Notes under the pieces: generated by a model | What the model was told of the DNA's origin: nothing | What the model saw: the letters and a program-made list of their open reading frames with translations, nothing else | The model's database searches: none | Shown: positions 21,360-31,767 of the stretch, one piece after another | Numbering within the stretch: position 1 is the stretch's first letter | Layout: each line of letters opens with the position of its first letter | Source: Glutinoglossum americanum | Taxonomy: Eukaryota > Ascomycota > Geoglossomycetes > Geoglossales > Geoglossaceae | Reading direction: 5' to 3' | Length of the DNA: 64,000 nt | Assembly (NCBI GenBank): GCA_020080175.1 | Contig: JAGHQL010000116.1 | Location: 1 to 64,000 of the forward strand | Position numbers and translations under genes: made by a program

Positions 21360-22937
21360 TTATCGTCCATCATGTCCCCCATGCCGACCCCGGTTATACA
21401 TGTCGGGCTGGAATGGGCTATACGGCGCGCTCCTAGGGACAGAATTCGAATCACTGCAAGCAAGATCTACCCGTTGGTCTGAGGTTGCTGGAGCGAGTGT
21501 GTACCCTGTTGGCGAACCCCCTAGGGACACCTTAGCATCTGGAGGATGAGGCACATCACTGGGAAGGGCGCCCGTCCGCCGGCGAGTGTTCCTCAGGACA
21601 TCTTCACCCTGACCTTCCGTCCAAGAACCGCTGGCAGCCCCCACACCTATGTATTGAACCTGTCTGTTTGAACGCAAGCGTGGAGAAAGAGGTCGTGGCG
21701 GGAGCTGCCCCTGGTGCTGAGGGGTATTATACAATATCGACCGGAAATAATCACGCTCGCTATTATAGAAGTCGCGTTCTATGTGAAAGAAGTCCCTTTC
21801 CTCGGTGAGATCTCTGATTTGCTGCTCGAGTTTGGCGATGGTGTGGGACGCTTCCCGTTCCTTTTCCTTTCGGCGTGCCCTGAACCTAGCGGATGCTCCA
21901 GCATTGCGCTTCCGTTTCTCGTCAGCTTGCTTCGAGGCGGCATGAATATCAACAGGTACCGGAATGGACCCTTGCTCCCCCGAACCAAAAAAGAGTTGGT
22001 ATTTATTCTGCTGCCAACCACCTGGCGCGTTCGAGTAACTACTCTCGGGGGGCGAGCCTGTTGAACGCCCACTTCCATGCTGGATTGCTCGCGAGTTGAA
22101 TTGAGACTGGGCAGGGTACGATGGCGGTAGCTCCTGTGATGCTAGAGGACGAACATGAGACGCCGGTGAAGGCTGACTGAAAGACGAGTATGACGTACTA
22201 GGACTTTCCGCCTGCGACTGTGGCATCTGTAGAACTACGGAGCTCGCGCGTCGACTAGAGACAGGAGGAGTTGGGGCTGCTGGAGGAAAGCCATACGATG
22301 GTACAGAGTGGGGTGGCTGTAGCGTAGACGGCGCAGGCACGGGAGGTACAGGATATAGTTCGGGGGCTCCAGAAACACCAGGGTCTATCGAATACACGCT
22401 ACCGCTTCTAGGTATGAAAGGTGTCTGCTGTGTATTCATTAGACCAGTGATGCTTGGTCGGCCCATGCTTACGGCTCGGAGTCCCGGCGACCGAGGGGTC
22501 AGTATCCTCCGGCCGAGGGTTCCAGAATGGGCTTGTGCTGAAGATGGAGTTCCTAGGACCTCTGAACTGAGGTCTGCAGTTGGAGACCGTGATAAATCTC
22601 CCAATACAGGAGCAACTCCAGATGACGGCGGTGAATCGAGGTGGGCAGCACTCCGACGCCGGTTTTTGGTCTCTGGCTCTCCAGGAGGTGTTGGGTTAAG
22701 AATCCTATTCACATCTAGACGAGATGGCCTCTGATCCAAAACTCCAATAGCTGCATTCTGATCGAAGGAGCTCATAGAAGCGCTCCCCGGCCCTTTGGGT
22801 GTCTCTCGGGGATTCTGTCTAGGATAAAGATCCTCAAGCCCGGTAGTGGAAGCATTACTTGCTGTGGTAGAGAGCTCACTGTGACTTCCATCGGTAGACT
22901 TGGACGGAGGACCTACCGCAGATTTTCTCTGCGACAT
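21360..22937 (-). CDS. bZIP transcription factor
   Basis: Single exon, about 525 residues from the ATG at 22937 (MSQRKSAVGPP). The open frame extends a few codons upstream without another ATG. The first ~330 residues are Ser/Pro-rich with short SP sites and no fold visible. At about residues 338-400 lies ADEKRKRNAGASARFRARRKEKERE, the basic region with the N-x7-R pattern, followed by a leucine-zipper-like coiled coil (IAKLEQQIRDLTEERDFF...ERDYFRSI). It should bind DNA as a dimer in the nucleus. The basic region resembles the fungal bZIP group that also contains Cys3/MetR and Cpc1-like factors, but RNAGASARFRARR is not the Cys3 sequence and I do not assign a pathway. The C-terminus is variable and ends in RGRHGGHDGR. 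Confidence 0.88.
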   Translation of the reverse strand: MSQRKSAVGPPSKSTDGSHSELSTTASNASTTGLEDLYPRQNPRETPKGPGSASMSSFDQNAAIGVLDQRPSRLDVNRILNPTPPGEPETKNRRRSAAHLDSPPSSGVAPVLGDLSRSPTADLSSEVLGTPSSAQAHSGTLGRRILTPRSPGLRAVSMGRPSITGLMNTQQTPFIPRSGSVYSIDPGVSGAPELYPVPPVPAPSTLQPPHSVPSYGFPPAAPTPPVSSRRASSVVLQMPQSQAESPSTSYSSFSQPSPASHVRPLASQELPPSYPAQSQFNSRAIQHGSGRSTGSPPESSYSNAPGGWQQNKYQLFFGSGEQGSIPVPVDIHAASKQADEKRKRNAGASARFRARRKEKEREASHTIAKLEQQIRDLTEERDFFHIERDFYNSERDYFRSILYNTPQHQGQLPPRPLSPRLRSNRQVQYIGVGAASGSWTEGQGEDVLRNTRRRTGALPSDVPHPPDAKVSLGGSPTGYTLAPATSDQRVDLACSDSNSVPRSAPYSPFQPDMYNRGRHGGHDGR

Positions 22938-23931
22938 GAAGTCCTCGTACCAAAAATCCTTCAAGCCACGCGAAGTGGAACATTGGACACCTGTCCCTTC
23001 CTCCCAACCGTGGCGGTGGCCGTTCGGCCCTACGTGGTGAGGAAGGGAGCTCTGGAGCCTTGTGATAAATTCTTCGACCCGCTGTTCTAATAGGCACGGT
23101 GATATGGGCGAGAAAGGGAAGTTGCTGAAGGAACGGAGGGCAATCTCTGAAGCCAGGGTGACAGCTTAAGTGGGACACAAACGGTCCCCGTCGTGATGAT
23201 CCTTTCCAAGATGTCTTGGGCAATTGGTACAGCGAGTGATGGCGAGTAAGCAAACAGTCATCGCTTGCTATGACGCAAAAGGCCGCAATAGTCAGAGTTC
23301 GTATCAATACCACAGAACGATGAAAGCAGAAGGCTTAGAGGGAAGCGGGGTGCAGAGGACAACGGAATGGATGGGGAAGAGGTAGCTCACCCGTGACTCT
23401 GACGAAACGGAGAGATTATAACAAACTCAAAGACGGGGTTGGACGGGATCGTGGAGGGATATTAGGGACATTATCTTTGAATCTCAAGCTTCAGCTGGAG
23501 GCGCATTCTTCCAAGCCATGGGACGGCGAGTGCATTGGTGCGACGACAAGGTACATTCTAATGATGCCTACCATAACATGCCTTCTAGACGTCCGTGCTT
23601 ACCACAACAGCTGCCTTTTCATCCGCCTTGTGTGCAATTCCTTTTTCGATTGGGACAGAACTATGGAACCTTCACCCTAGGATGCATCATGGATGGCTGA
23701 TCTGAAACTAGGGCAGGTGCTGCGAATCGAGCCGAACCAACGGTGAGATACTTTGAGCCACTTACGAGGCGAACTTTTGACTTTTCGAGGAACTTGGGGC
23801 GAAGAGAGGGGGGATAACACTTGCCCGCATAGCACAAAATTGTCAGCACGGTGAGAGGGCGGAGTGACCTTGGTCGAGTGACGTTGGAAAGCAAGGCCAG
23901 TTCAGAGTACATACATGAGCTGCTCCCCTTT

Positions 23932-24000
23932 GCGTCTGCTTCTGCGTCTGCTTCTGCTTCTGCTTCTGCTTCTACTTCTGTTTCTGCTTCTCTTCTGCTG
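23932..24000. repeat. (CTTCTG)n hexanucleotide repeat
   Basis: About 11 imperfect units of CTTCTG/CGTCTG. On the minus strand they read as Ala-Glu repeats in a short frame not supported as a gene. Confidence 0.85.
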
Positions 24001-25499
24001 CTGGACGATCCTTGCCCGATGATGCCGCGTTGTGCCTGGTACAAAGGAAGTTGGCGGTGTGATTAACCTCGACAAGGAAGGACGTTTTCCGTGTGCTGTG
24101 AGCCCCAGAGTTCCTAGCGAACAGAAGGCCCGGCTCATCTCAATGGAGCAACGGGCCAAGGGTGAGATTGTCGCCAGCGCTACCGACTTCAGGATGGACT
24201 AATGCGAGTGATGAGGTGTGACGGTCCCGACAAATAGCATCCTGGAGCAAATGAGGTAAGGCGGCGGCGTTGGTGCCTTTCCATTGGGGGGATGGCTGGT
24301 CGGCGGATGAACTATTGGTTTGCGCGCACAGGGGTAAAATCCATTGGCCATGGATTAACATGTCGCTCCTTTTCGTCAATTTCCGGGGTTCAACAGACCC
24401 AAGCTAGTTTCTCTCCGTGCGCTATCTTGCTTCGTCAAGCTCAATGCGAGGCGTCTGAGGTTATCCCGCCGCCGGGGACCACACCTCGAAGCCCCGGCAG
24501 TAGCTTGGATGTTATGGAATGTTGCTTGCATTCGGTAGCTGCCATCCATGCGACATCCCGCCTTAAGTTATGGCCAACGGTATTCTGATGCTATTTTACT
24601 CTCTTTTTAGTCCCCACAGCCTGAGTCCTGCATGGCACACGACCCGGACACGCGGAGGCGCTGATGCCATGGACTTGGTTATGGCATTACTTTTTTCACT
24701 CTTTGGCTGAACCTCTCGGGGGAATATTTTGTTTCGATCCTCGGGTTGCGGATCGAAGTCGGGCACCGAAAGGGCATCCTCTCCTTCGCCTCATTTGAGA
24801 AGATGCGTCGACGATAATTGGATCCCGGCAATCAGACCCTGGTTGCTGCAATATCGATCATGTGAGATACGTACTTGGCCTGCCAGCACAACATACATAA
24901 GGACGCATACGAGGATCTAATTTATTCCTATGCATCTTATGTACTCTACTCTTACTCCGTCAGCTAGGAGTCTCTAGAGCTATTGAAAATCTCTGCAGCG
25001 GAGCTAATAAATGTCGCGCTTTTCCATCCAACCCGCTTATTTCCTACTTCGTATGGCGAGCCAATTAGCTTCCCGCCGAACCATAGGAAGCGCCGGCCCC
25101 AATGTTTGCAGCTAAGGAAAAGTATGACCACTTCACTTGGCTGGGTGGACATAATACCCGGAAGGCATCAGATCGCTTTAGAGATAACCACGAGGCATCC
25201 ATGCCATCTCGTGGGAGTGAGATCACAACGAAACCTTCTAGACGAGTGTAGTACAAGAGTTCGATTCTGTCCTCCTCACTCTATTACTCTATAATACAGA
25301 ACTGTTTTACCACCCGCCTCACTTGCGGCCCAAACTTCGCCAAGCCCTACTCAAATTCTGGTTTCCGGGAATCCCAATGCCTTGCTGTCGGTTTGACAAT
25401 ATCAAATCAAAAGTCGTGCCTTTGGAAATGGCTGTGCGCCACATCCCCTCCTGGAAAACGGAAATGAGATGGCGAGGGCTGCAATATAAGCACTAGGAT

Positions 25500-25519
25500 A
25501 AGCCTCGAAACTGAGGCTT
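25500..25519. repeat. Short perfect hairpin, 7-bp stem
   Basis: AAGCCTC and GAGGCTT flank a 6-nt loop. May be chance. Confidence 0.5.
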
Positions 25520-28292
25520 TCGGCCCGGCGATTAATCGTGGTATCAACTTATGTTTTGCTATAAGGAGTCTCGAAGGTCCTCATCCATGCCGCGCGGATT
25601 CCGGCTCTTTCTCCGGTTGCGCTTCTGCCCCAGATATTAGGTCCGAAACATGGGAAAGTAGTCAGGAGATGAAGCTTCTCTACAAACTCACCCGCCAGTG
25701 AGAGGCGTACCACCTTACCCGTTTCGTAAGGGTGGTCCGCCGAGGCCGGTGGCATGCCATCCAAGTGGGCGATAGCGCCTTCAGTAGATGTCCTCGTCGG
25801 AGAATCCGTGATGCACATTACCATGCTATCGGGACCCCCTAAGGTGTTCCATGGAGTCGGTCAGCCCGTAATTCGACCATTACTTCGGAGATGGGTCTGT
25901 ATTGGGCAGCCAATCCCGTCAAAACTTCGATCCTGCAGCGCGAGATCCGGCTCGAGGCGAAACAATCCCTGCTTAAATCTGTTAATCTACTTGTCGCCTC
26001 AGCACCGCCTTAACATTATCATACGATGAGTGCCGTTCTGGTTCGCCTGGACGGAAGGCACGGCTGCATTGCGCCTTACTCCTACAACTGCTTCTGCCAA
26101 GACCAGCAGCGCCACCGCTAAATGCAAAATAAGTGAAATTTCTCCAATCATCTGTCTGTTGCGAACCGCATCGTATTCATGAGTGGGGTCTAATAACTTG
26201 TCTTGGGGTATTTGCCATGATATTCATTGGCTTCCTCCAAGGAGTAGATTCCTCTAGACTCATAATTTCCGATGTTTAACACGGATCCGTACCGCGATGA
26301 CGCACTCGAGGCTTTAATATTTCTGTGATCGTCTGTAGTTTTGATAGCGTAGTACAAGCACAGTAGGTGACGACCACCAGTCCTTCTATGGTCGAACCAA
26401 TTTACGCGTTGGAAGACCAAGAGGTGCTTAAGACAAGCTCACGCTGCCTACGCAACCCAACCAAGTCCGGATCGCTGGGCTTGACATCGTGGTGTCGAGA
26501 ATTTCCATAAGTGAGCGCATCCTAGTAAATCACCTACGACTGATGCCCGCGGGTGCCTAAAACTGCGAAAGGTGACATGCCAGCCCAATTCTCAATACGG
26601 CCATTCTGCATGTGGTCATAACTTGGACATTGGGGAAATATTTAATCGACACTAAGGCCTTTCGCGTAAGACAGCGCCCAAAATCCAACCCCCTTTAGCT
26701 GTATCTGAATCTATCTACTCCGTGATTGGAGAATGCATCATGGGCTCCAAGCAATGGCTTTGGTATTAGGATGGTTGATCAAGAATGTGACGTCGAAGTG
26801 GACATGGAGATGCTCTACCCCACTTGTCTCAAATGCTTCGTCGCAATGGCTGTGCACACCATTGGAGGAGTGAAATCCATCGACCGTGCATGCAGCTGCA
26901 CCTGCATGCTGCCTCGGACTAGCGGTAAGGTACAGACCGCTTATCCCTGGAGTTTGGTCCGTTGTGGAACCGAAAATTCTTCTGAAATCTTCCGTTCTCA
27001 CGGAACTCGATCCAAATTAATTGGCGATTGTTTGTTGCGTGACCTGTCTGCGGGGAAAGGGCTCTTCTCCCAAGTTGAAATCAGCGAGGATTATTCTTCC
27101 TAGGAGACCGGTGCACCCAACCCGTATAAACCATCAGGGCCTATCACAAGACAAATCCTGGGAATAAGGGAAACTCTCCGAGACCCCGTCCGAAAGTTAA
27201 TCGCGTTCATGACAGAGCCTGTTTTGTGCAGAGCATGACTCCAAGAAAGACTTCATAATGCTTCTCCCAGCCCAGATATCATTTCGGTCTGTGCAATCCC
27301 CACGCGGTTACCGGCCCGCCAGACGGCTTAATGCGGCACGGTCATAATCAATATTCTTTTTACCGCCAAGGATTGGACGCGTGGATTTTTCAACTTGGCA
27401 AAGGTGAATGTGAGTTGTGAGTGATAACATTCATCGACGCTCTTCCTCGTGAACTGTGTTCTCGATCCAGCCCTGAGTCAGGCAGGCCGCGGTGCGGTCC
27501 GTTAGTGGGCTCCTTTGATTGTCGACGAATGAGCTAGGGAAGCTGTCAAACCATTCCTCTAACCTAAGACACTTATTATTTATTCGTTTTCCAGGTGCTT
27601 CGTCACGCTCTTCCCGTCAAGGTCTTTTAGACCTCACTGGGGTGTGTCTTTTCAAACATACTACCTAGCGGATCAACTCCTTGCTATAAGGGTGACCATG
27701 CAGTCCTTCCCTCCCGCTCGTAGATTTGAGGAGCTCAGGACCTGAATGGGCACCGACCCGTTAGGGAGATATATTCACGGGAACATCTAGATCACCCAGG
27801 CAGGCCCGGATTGGTATGCATGTTCATATACACACCCGACCTAAAGACTAAGTCGAATACTAACGTCGCTCAAGAGTATTACACGTCTTCTACTAGAGGT
27901 GTCATAAATTGTGAACTGGCATACATGGCTTGTTCCCCGTCCGAAAAACCACCCAAAGGTTGGACAAAGGCTATAGAACATAAAAATTTACAGAATAAAG
28001 AGAAGTTGGCTTAGAACGACTTGAAGAATATAAGTGGTATTTTCTTTGGAAAAACCATTGATAACATCATGATGGCGCCGAAAATAAGACCGTCTAAGTA
28101 GGAAAACCTGTGATGAGTCGAAAACCCCGGCGATGGGACGGAGGTTGTGGTATAATGTGCACTGAGAGCCAATAAAAAAAACGCGTCGAAATAGTATCAA
28201 GCCTTGTAGTGCAAAAGCCTACAATAATTAATCGCTCCCACCGAGGAGGTTTGCCGAGCCAACGTAAATATTCTCGATGTCGTCAGGAACTG

Positions 28293-30579
28293 ATGGCTCA
28301 TGCGACTTCGGTGAATCAGGACGACGCGCAAACTAGAGATGAAGTAGATACCACAGGGGTTTCTAATATCACCGAAGGCAGTGCCTCAGGATCTAGCTCG
28401 GAATCTCTGCAGTCCACAGGTCGGCCCAACAAATATAGAGGTCCACCATCAACCTGGCGCTCTTGGACGGAAACCGAGCGACTGTTAGCAACATCCCTAG
28501 ACCAGGAACGAGCTGCAGATCTCGCAATTCACCTTTACAACAGCCATGCCCTCAAGCAGCGTCTATGGCAACCTAAAGCCGCTCGTGCTGTTCAAGACTG
28601 GAGGAGCAAAGAACGTTGGCATGTGCCTCACGGATCTGCCAAGACAAAGGCCACTGATGGACAAGATATGTTTTATCCCCAGAGAGGGTGGACTGCGTGG
28701 CCGATGAGACCTGAGCTGGTACCTAGGGAAGGGGAGGGTATCTTGCGGTCGGGCAGCCTTGGGGCTATGAGCAGTTGGGGGCCTCAAGAGATAAAGGATT
28801 CTAACCCAAGCGAGGTTTTGGAAGACTGCATTTTCGGGGGAGTTCTAAAAATTGCAAAGGAGAGGTATCGTGAGAGAGATAGGAGGCCTGCACAGCAAGA
28901 TGGTAAAGATATATCGAGGCCGCTGTCTAGTGGCAGTTTGCAAACTGCAGCTCTATCTTTGGCTGGGGAGGCAAAAGACTCTACGGCGATTAGAGGACAC
29001 GAGAGAGGACACAGTTCTAGCTCTTCAGAACCAGACATTTCACATTCCCCATCAGTTCCATACTCGGGGCTGGTTCCTATAGCTGATGATGAGAAAGCAC
29101 ACGGTACCTTCCAACCCATAACTCGCCATTTACTCTCAAAGTTTGACTCACTGCTTATGGGCCTCCACCATGCCAAAGAGGCTTACTTGTCGTCTTCGGA
29201 CGAGAAAGCCCTGCAAAGTGCGCAAATGCGCCTCAAAGTCGATCTACCACCGAACCCCGGGCAGGCCAACCCACCCAGAAAGCCCCTCGCCGCCGGGGAC
29301 CGTACCAATTTACCAAAGAGGCGGAGAGGACGACCGCCCAAACACCCTCGAGTCCTCGCCATCTCAACAAACCCCGTTATCCAACATGGCACCATACGGG
29401 ATGATTCGGCCTTAGCTACTAAAGAGGAGCAGAGAAAGGTTGGAAGACCACGGAAATATCCAAGGGGTTTTGAGAAATACCAAACTTACTACATGATGAG
29501 GAAACTGTCAAATGATCCCAAAATAAGGTCCGGTTCACCGCTAGACGGTGTGGGAAACGAATCTGCCAGTGACTATGCGGCCGAGAGCGAGAGTGAGCCA
29601 AGTTTCCATCTTTCGGATAGTAAATCAGAGACCCCACCTCCCTCAATCAAGAAGCATCGCAAAACCGGCAATCCGGAAACACGAGCCTACTATAGAATCA
29701 AGAAGCAGGGGCAAACTGGACTGGGGGATTGGAGCGATGTATTGGGTGTTGCATCCATGGTTGGGTGGGAGCCGGAAGCTGTAAGTAGGGCTGCTGCTAG
29801 ATGCTCCGCACTTTTTGGCGAAGGCATGAGCTTTCGCACACTGGCCGAGGAAGAGACATTTCTCGGGAATGGAAGGATTGTGGAATACCGTCCTGACATG
29901 ATATCGCATCCGGTGGTTGATGGAAATTGTGCGGATGTCCGTCAGCCCGCAAGAGATTATCCCCCATACATCCAAGTGCATATCAATTCCGTCCAGGCCG
30001 AGGGGTCAGTTGGTTTTACCGTCTTTGGCCAAGTTGCCTTATGCGTCACTATCAGTGGGTGCTAACGACTTACTCTAGTACAATACCCAGGGGCCAGTGG
30101 AGCCCGGCAGAAGACCTTCTACTCCGCGGCCTGAAATCTATCTGGCCTCTCACGTGGAGCGAAATAGCGGCCTACTGTGAGTTGTCTCAGATCCACCCAA
30201 CTCCCGCCAGTTATAGGCTCCATTCACGCCTGTGCATTCGCAGGGCTATTGACAAGATGGCGCTTTGGCATTGGATTTGCAATTCATTAAAGTGATTATA
30301 TTCCTTATCGCTAATTAATTGACAGTTCCTTCTCGGTCTGCCCTTGCTTGCGAGTCTCGTTGGCGTCGCCTGGGAGCAGGGCCCGAGTCCCAGAAATATC
30401 CGCCAGAATTGCAGAGCAGAAAAATTAGGAAGACCACTAACATCGAGGAAGATCAGATGGTGGGGGGGGTTCATAATGATGGATTCCTCAGACCGATTGA
30501 AGCAAGAGACGGCTGGAGGGGCGTAGATCAAAGGAAGAGGAAACGTAGGGGGGAAATATATAACCAACAAAAACACTGA
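28293..30579 (+). CDS. Rrn9-domain protein with AT-hooks and Myb/SANT domain
   Basis: Three exons, 28293-30004, 30079-30176 and 30326-30579, about 687 residues. The open frame runs further upstream without ATG, so the ATG at 28293 (MAHATSVNQDD) is taken. At residues ~50-170: GPPSTWRSWTETERLLATSLDQERAADLAIHLYNSHALK and WTAWPMRPELVP, typical of the fungal Rrn9 domain (RNA polymerase I upstream activating factor subunit). Two AT-hook cores follow, RGRPPKHP and VGRPRKYP, then DWSDVLGVASMVGWEPEAVSRAAARCSALFGEGMSFRTL. Across two introns comes a Myb/SANT repeat, QWSPAEDLLLRGLKSIWPLTWSEIAAYF plus PSRSALACESRWRRLG. The first intron starts with the weaker donor GTCAGT and has TGCTAACG as branch. Likely a nuclear DNA-binding factor for rDNA transcription (family-based inference); the basic tail may be a nuclear localisation signal. 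Confidence 0.78.
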
Positions 30580-30849
30580 AAATATAAAAGAAACTCGCGT
30601 TGTGGGAAAAAAAACCTTGTTTTCCACTTGGGTCCCCGACCGCAATGTTTTACCGTAGCACTATCAGACCATTTCTTGCCAAAAGGGCATATTTCTAAGT
30701 TTACTTGTCGCTAGCCCCTTGCTTGGATTAAGACCCACCAAAGATATAGAATATTTTCGTTTTTTTTTAATATTTTGCCGCTATGTCATGAGGCTCTTAC
30801 TTCCCCACCCTGCAGATCACCATCAGGAAGACATACTCGAAACTACAAC

Positions 30850-31495
30850 ATGCCTGGCTCTCCAACACCTTCTGAGCGCGAACGCGCTGACGTAGAACTC
30901 AAGGCCAAAGAAGAGGTTGAGCAAGCGGCGTTACCATATCGCTGGACGCAAACCATAAAGGACGTTGAGGTCACTGTACCTGTACCTGCAAACATCAAGG
31001 GGAGGGATCTGGACGTGTTGATCAAGAAGTCGAAACTTAAAGTCGGTCTGAAGGGGCAGCCACCTATAATGGAGGCAAGTAGTTTTTCTTTCATCCCAAG
31101 CAAACGCGCCGCTCCGTTAATGCGGCGCTAACCCTCATCTCCAGGGCGACCTCGCGAAACCGATTCTCGTCGACGAATCGACATGGACGCTCGAGACCGG
31201 CAGCGACGGTAAAAAAGAAGTCGCCGTGCGCTTGGACAAGATCAATAAGATGGAATGGTGGCCGAACGTGCTGACGCACCACCCGAAGATCGACACCTCG
31301 AAGATCACGCCCGAGAATTCCTCCCTCAGCGACCTGGACGGCGAGACGAGAACTATGGTTGAGAAGATGATGTATGATCAACGGCAGAAGGAGATAGGGA
31401 AGCCGACGAGCGATGAGCAGAAGAAGTTGGATATGCTGAAGAAATTTCAGGCGGAACATCCGGAGATGGATTTCTCTAACGCGAAGATCAGCTAG
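30850..31495 (+). CDS. nudC: NudC-type nuclear movement protein (CS/p23 domain)
   Basis: Two exons, 30850-31074 and 31145-31495, 191 residues, close to Aspergillus NudC length. NudC is a cochaperone acting with dynein/LIS1 in nuclear migration. [17 protein letters not shown] (about residues 28-45), [27 protein letters not shown] and STWTLE...[19 protein letters not shown] form the CS domain with the conserved WW. The tail [44 protein letters not shown] is the NudC C-terminal signature. The 70-nt intron begins GCAAGT, not GT: only this GC-AG splice gives PIMEGDLAKP, and the only GT nearby breaks the frame. The intron contains a GC-rich 7-bp hairpin ending at the GCTAAC branch site. Confidence 0.95.
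31106..31128 (+). other. Hairpin inside the nudC intron
   Basis: GCGCCGC and GCGGCGC form a perfect 7-bp stem around a 9-nt loop; the 3' arm ends directly at the CTAAC branch site. Confidence 0.7.
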
Positions 31496-31767
31496 TGCTT
31501 TAGTAAGAGCGCCATGAGGTTCTGACGATGGAAATTGGACGAATGGCGAAACGATTTACTGTAGCATAGCGTCGGTAGGGAATAGTATGACCGTTTTGTT
31601 TCATCTTATGGGAAAACCGAATTGGTATGGGCCAGGCGCGACACTGGTTGGTGGGAAATACAAGTTCAAAAATAGAGATGAGCGTAGGCCTTCCTCGAAC
31701 AAGGGAAGATAGGTACATAAACACCGTCTATGCAATATCCCCGACCAACTAAAAATACAAGCTCCAA

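Larger units (their letters stand above)
22938..28292. other. Gene-poor region of about 5.3 kb
   Basis: No open frame above about 145 codons and none recognisable as a family; no chain of exons could be built. A (CTTCTG)n repeat lies at 23932-24000 and a short perfect hairpin at 25500-25519. The left ~0.4 kb should be the bZIP promoter and the right ~0.5 kb the promoter of the gene at 28293. No terminal repeats, transposase or reverse transcriptase motifs were seen by eye. It could hold noncoding RNA, decayed transposon or simply spacer. Confidence 0.45.

Noticed and set aside
25240-25265. GTTCGATTC resembling a tRNA T-loop
   Set aside because: No A box or cloverleaf upstream.
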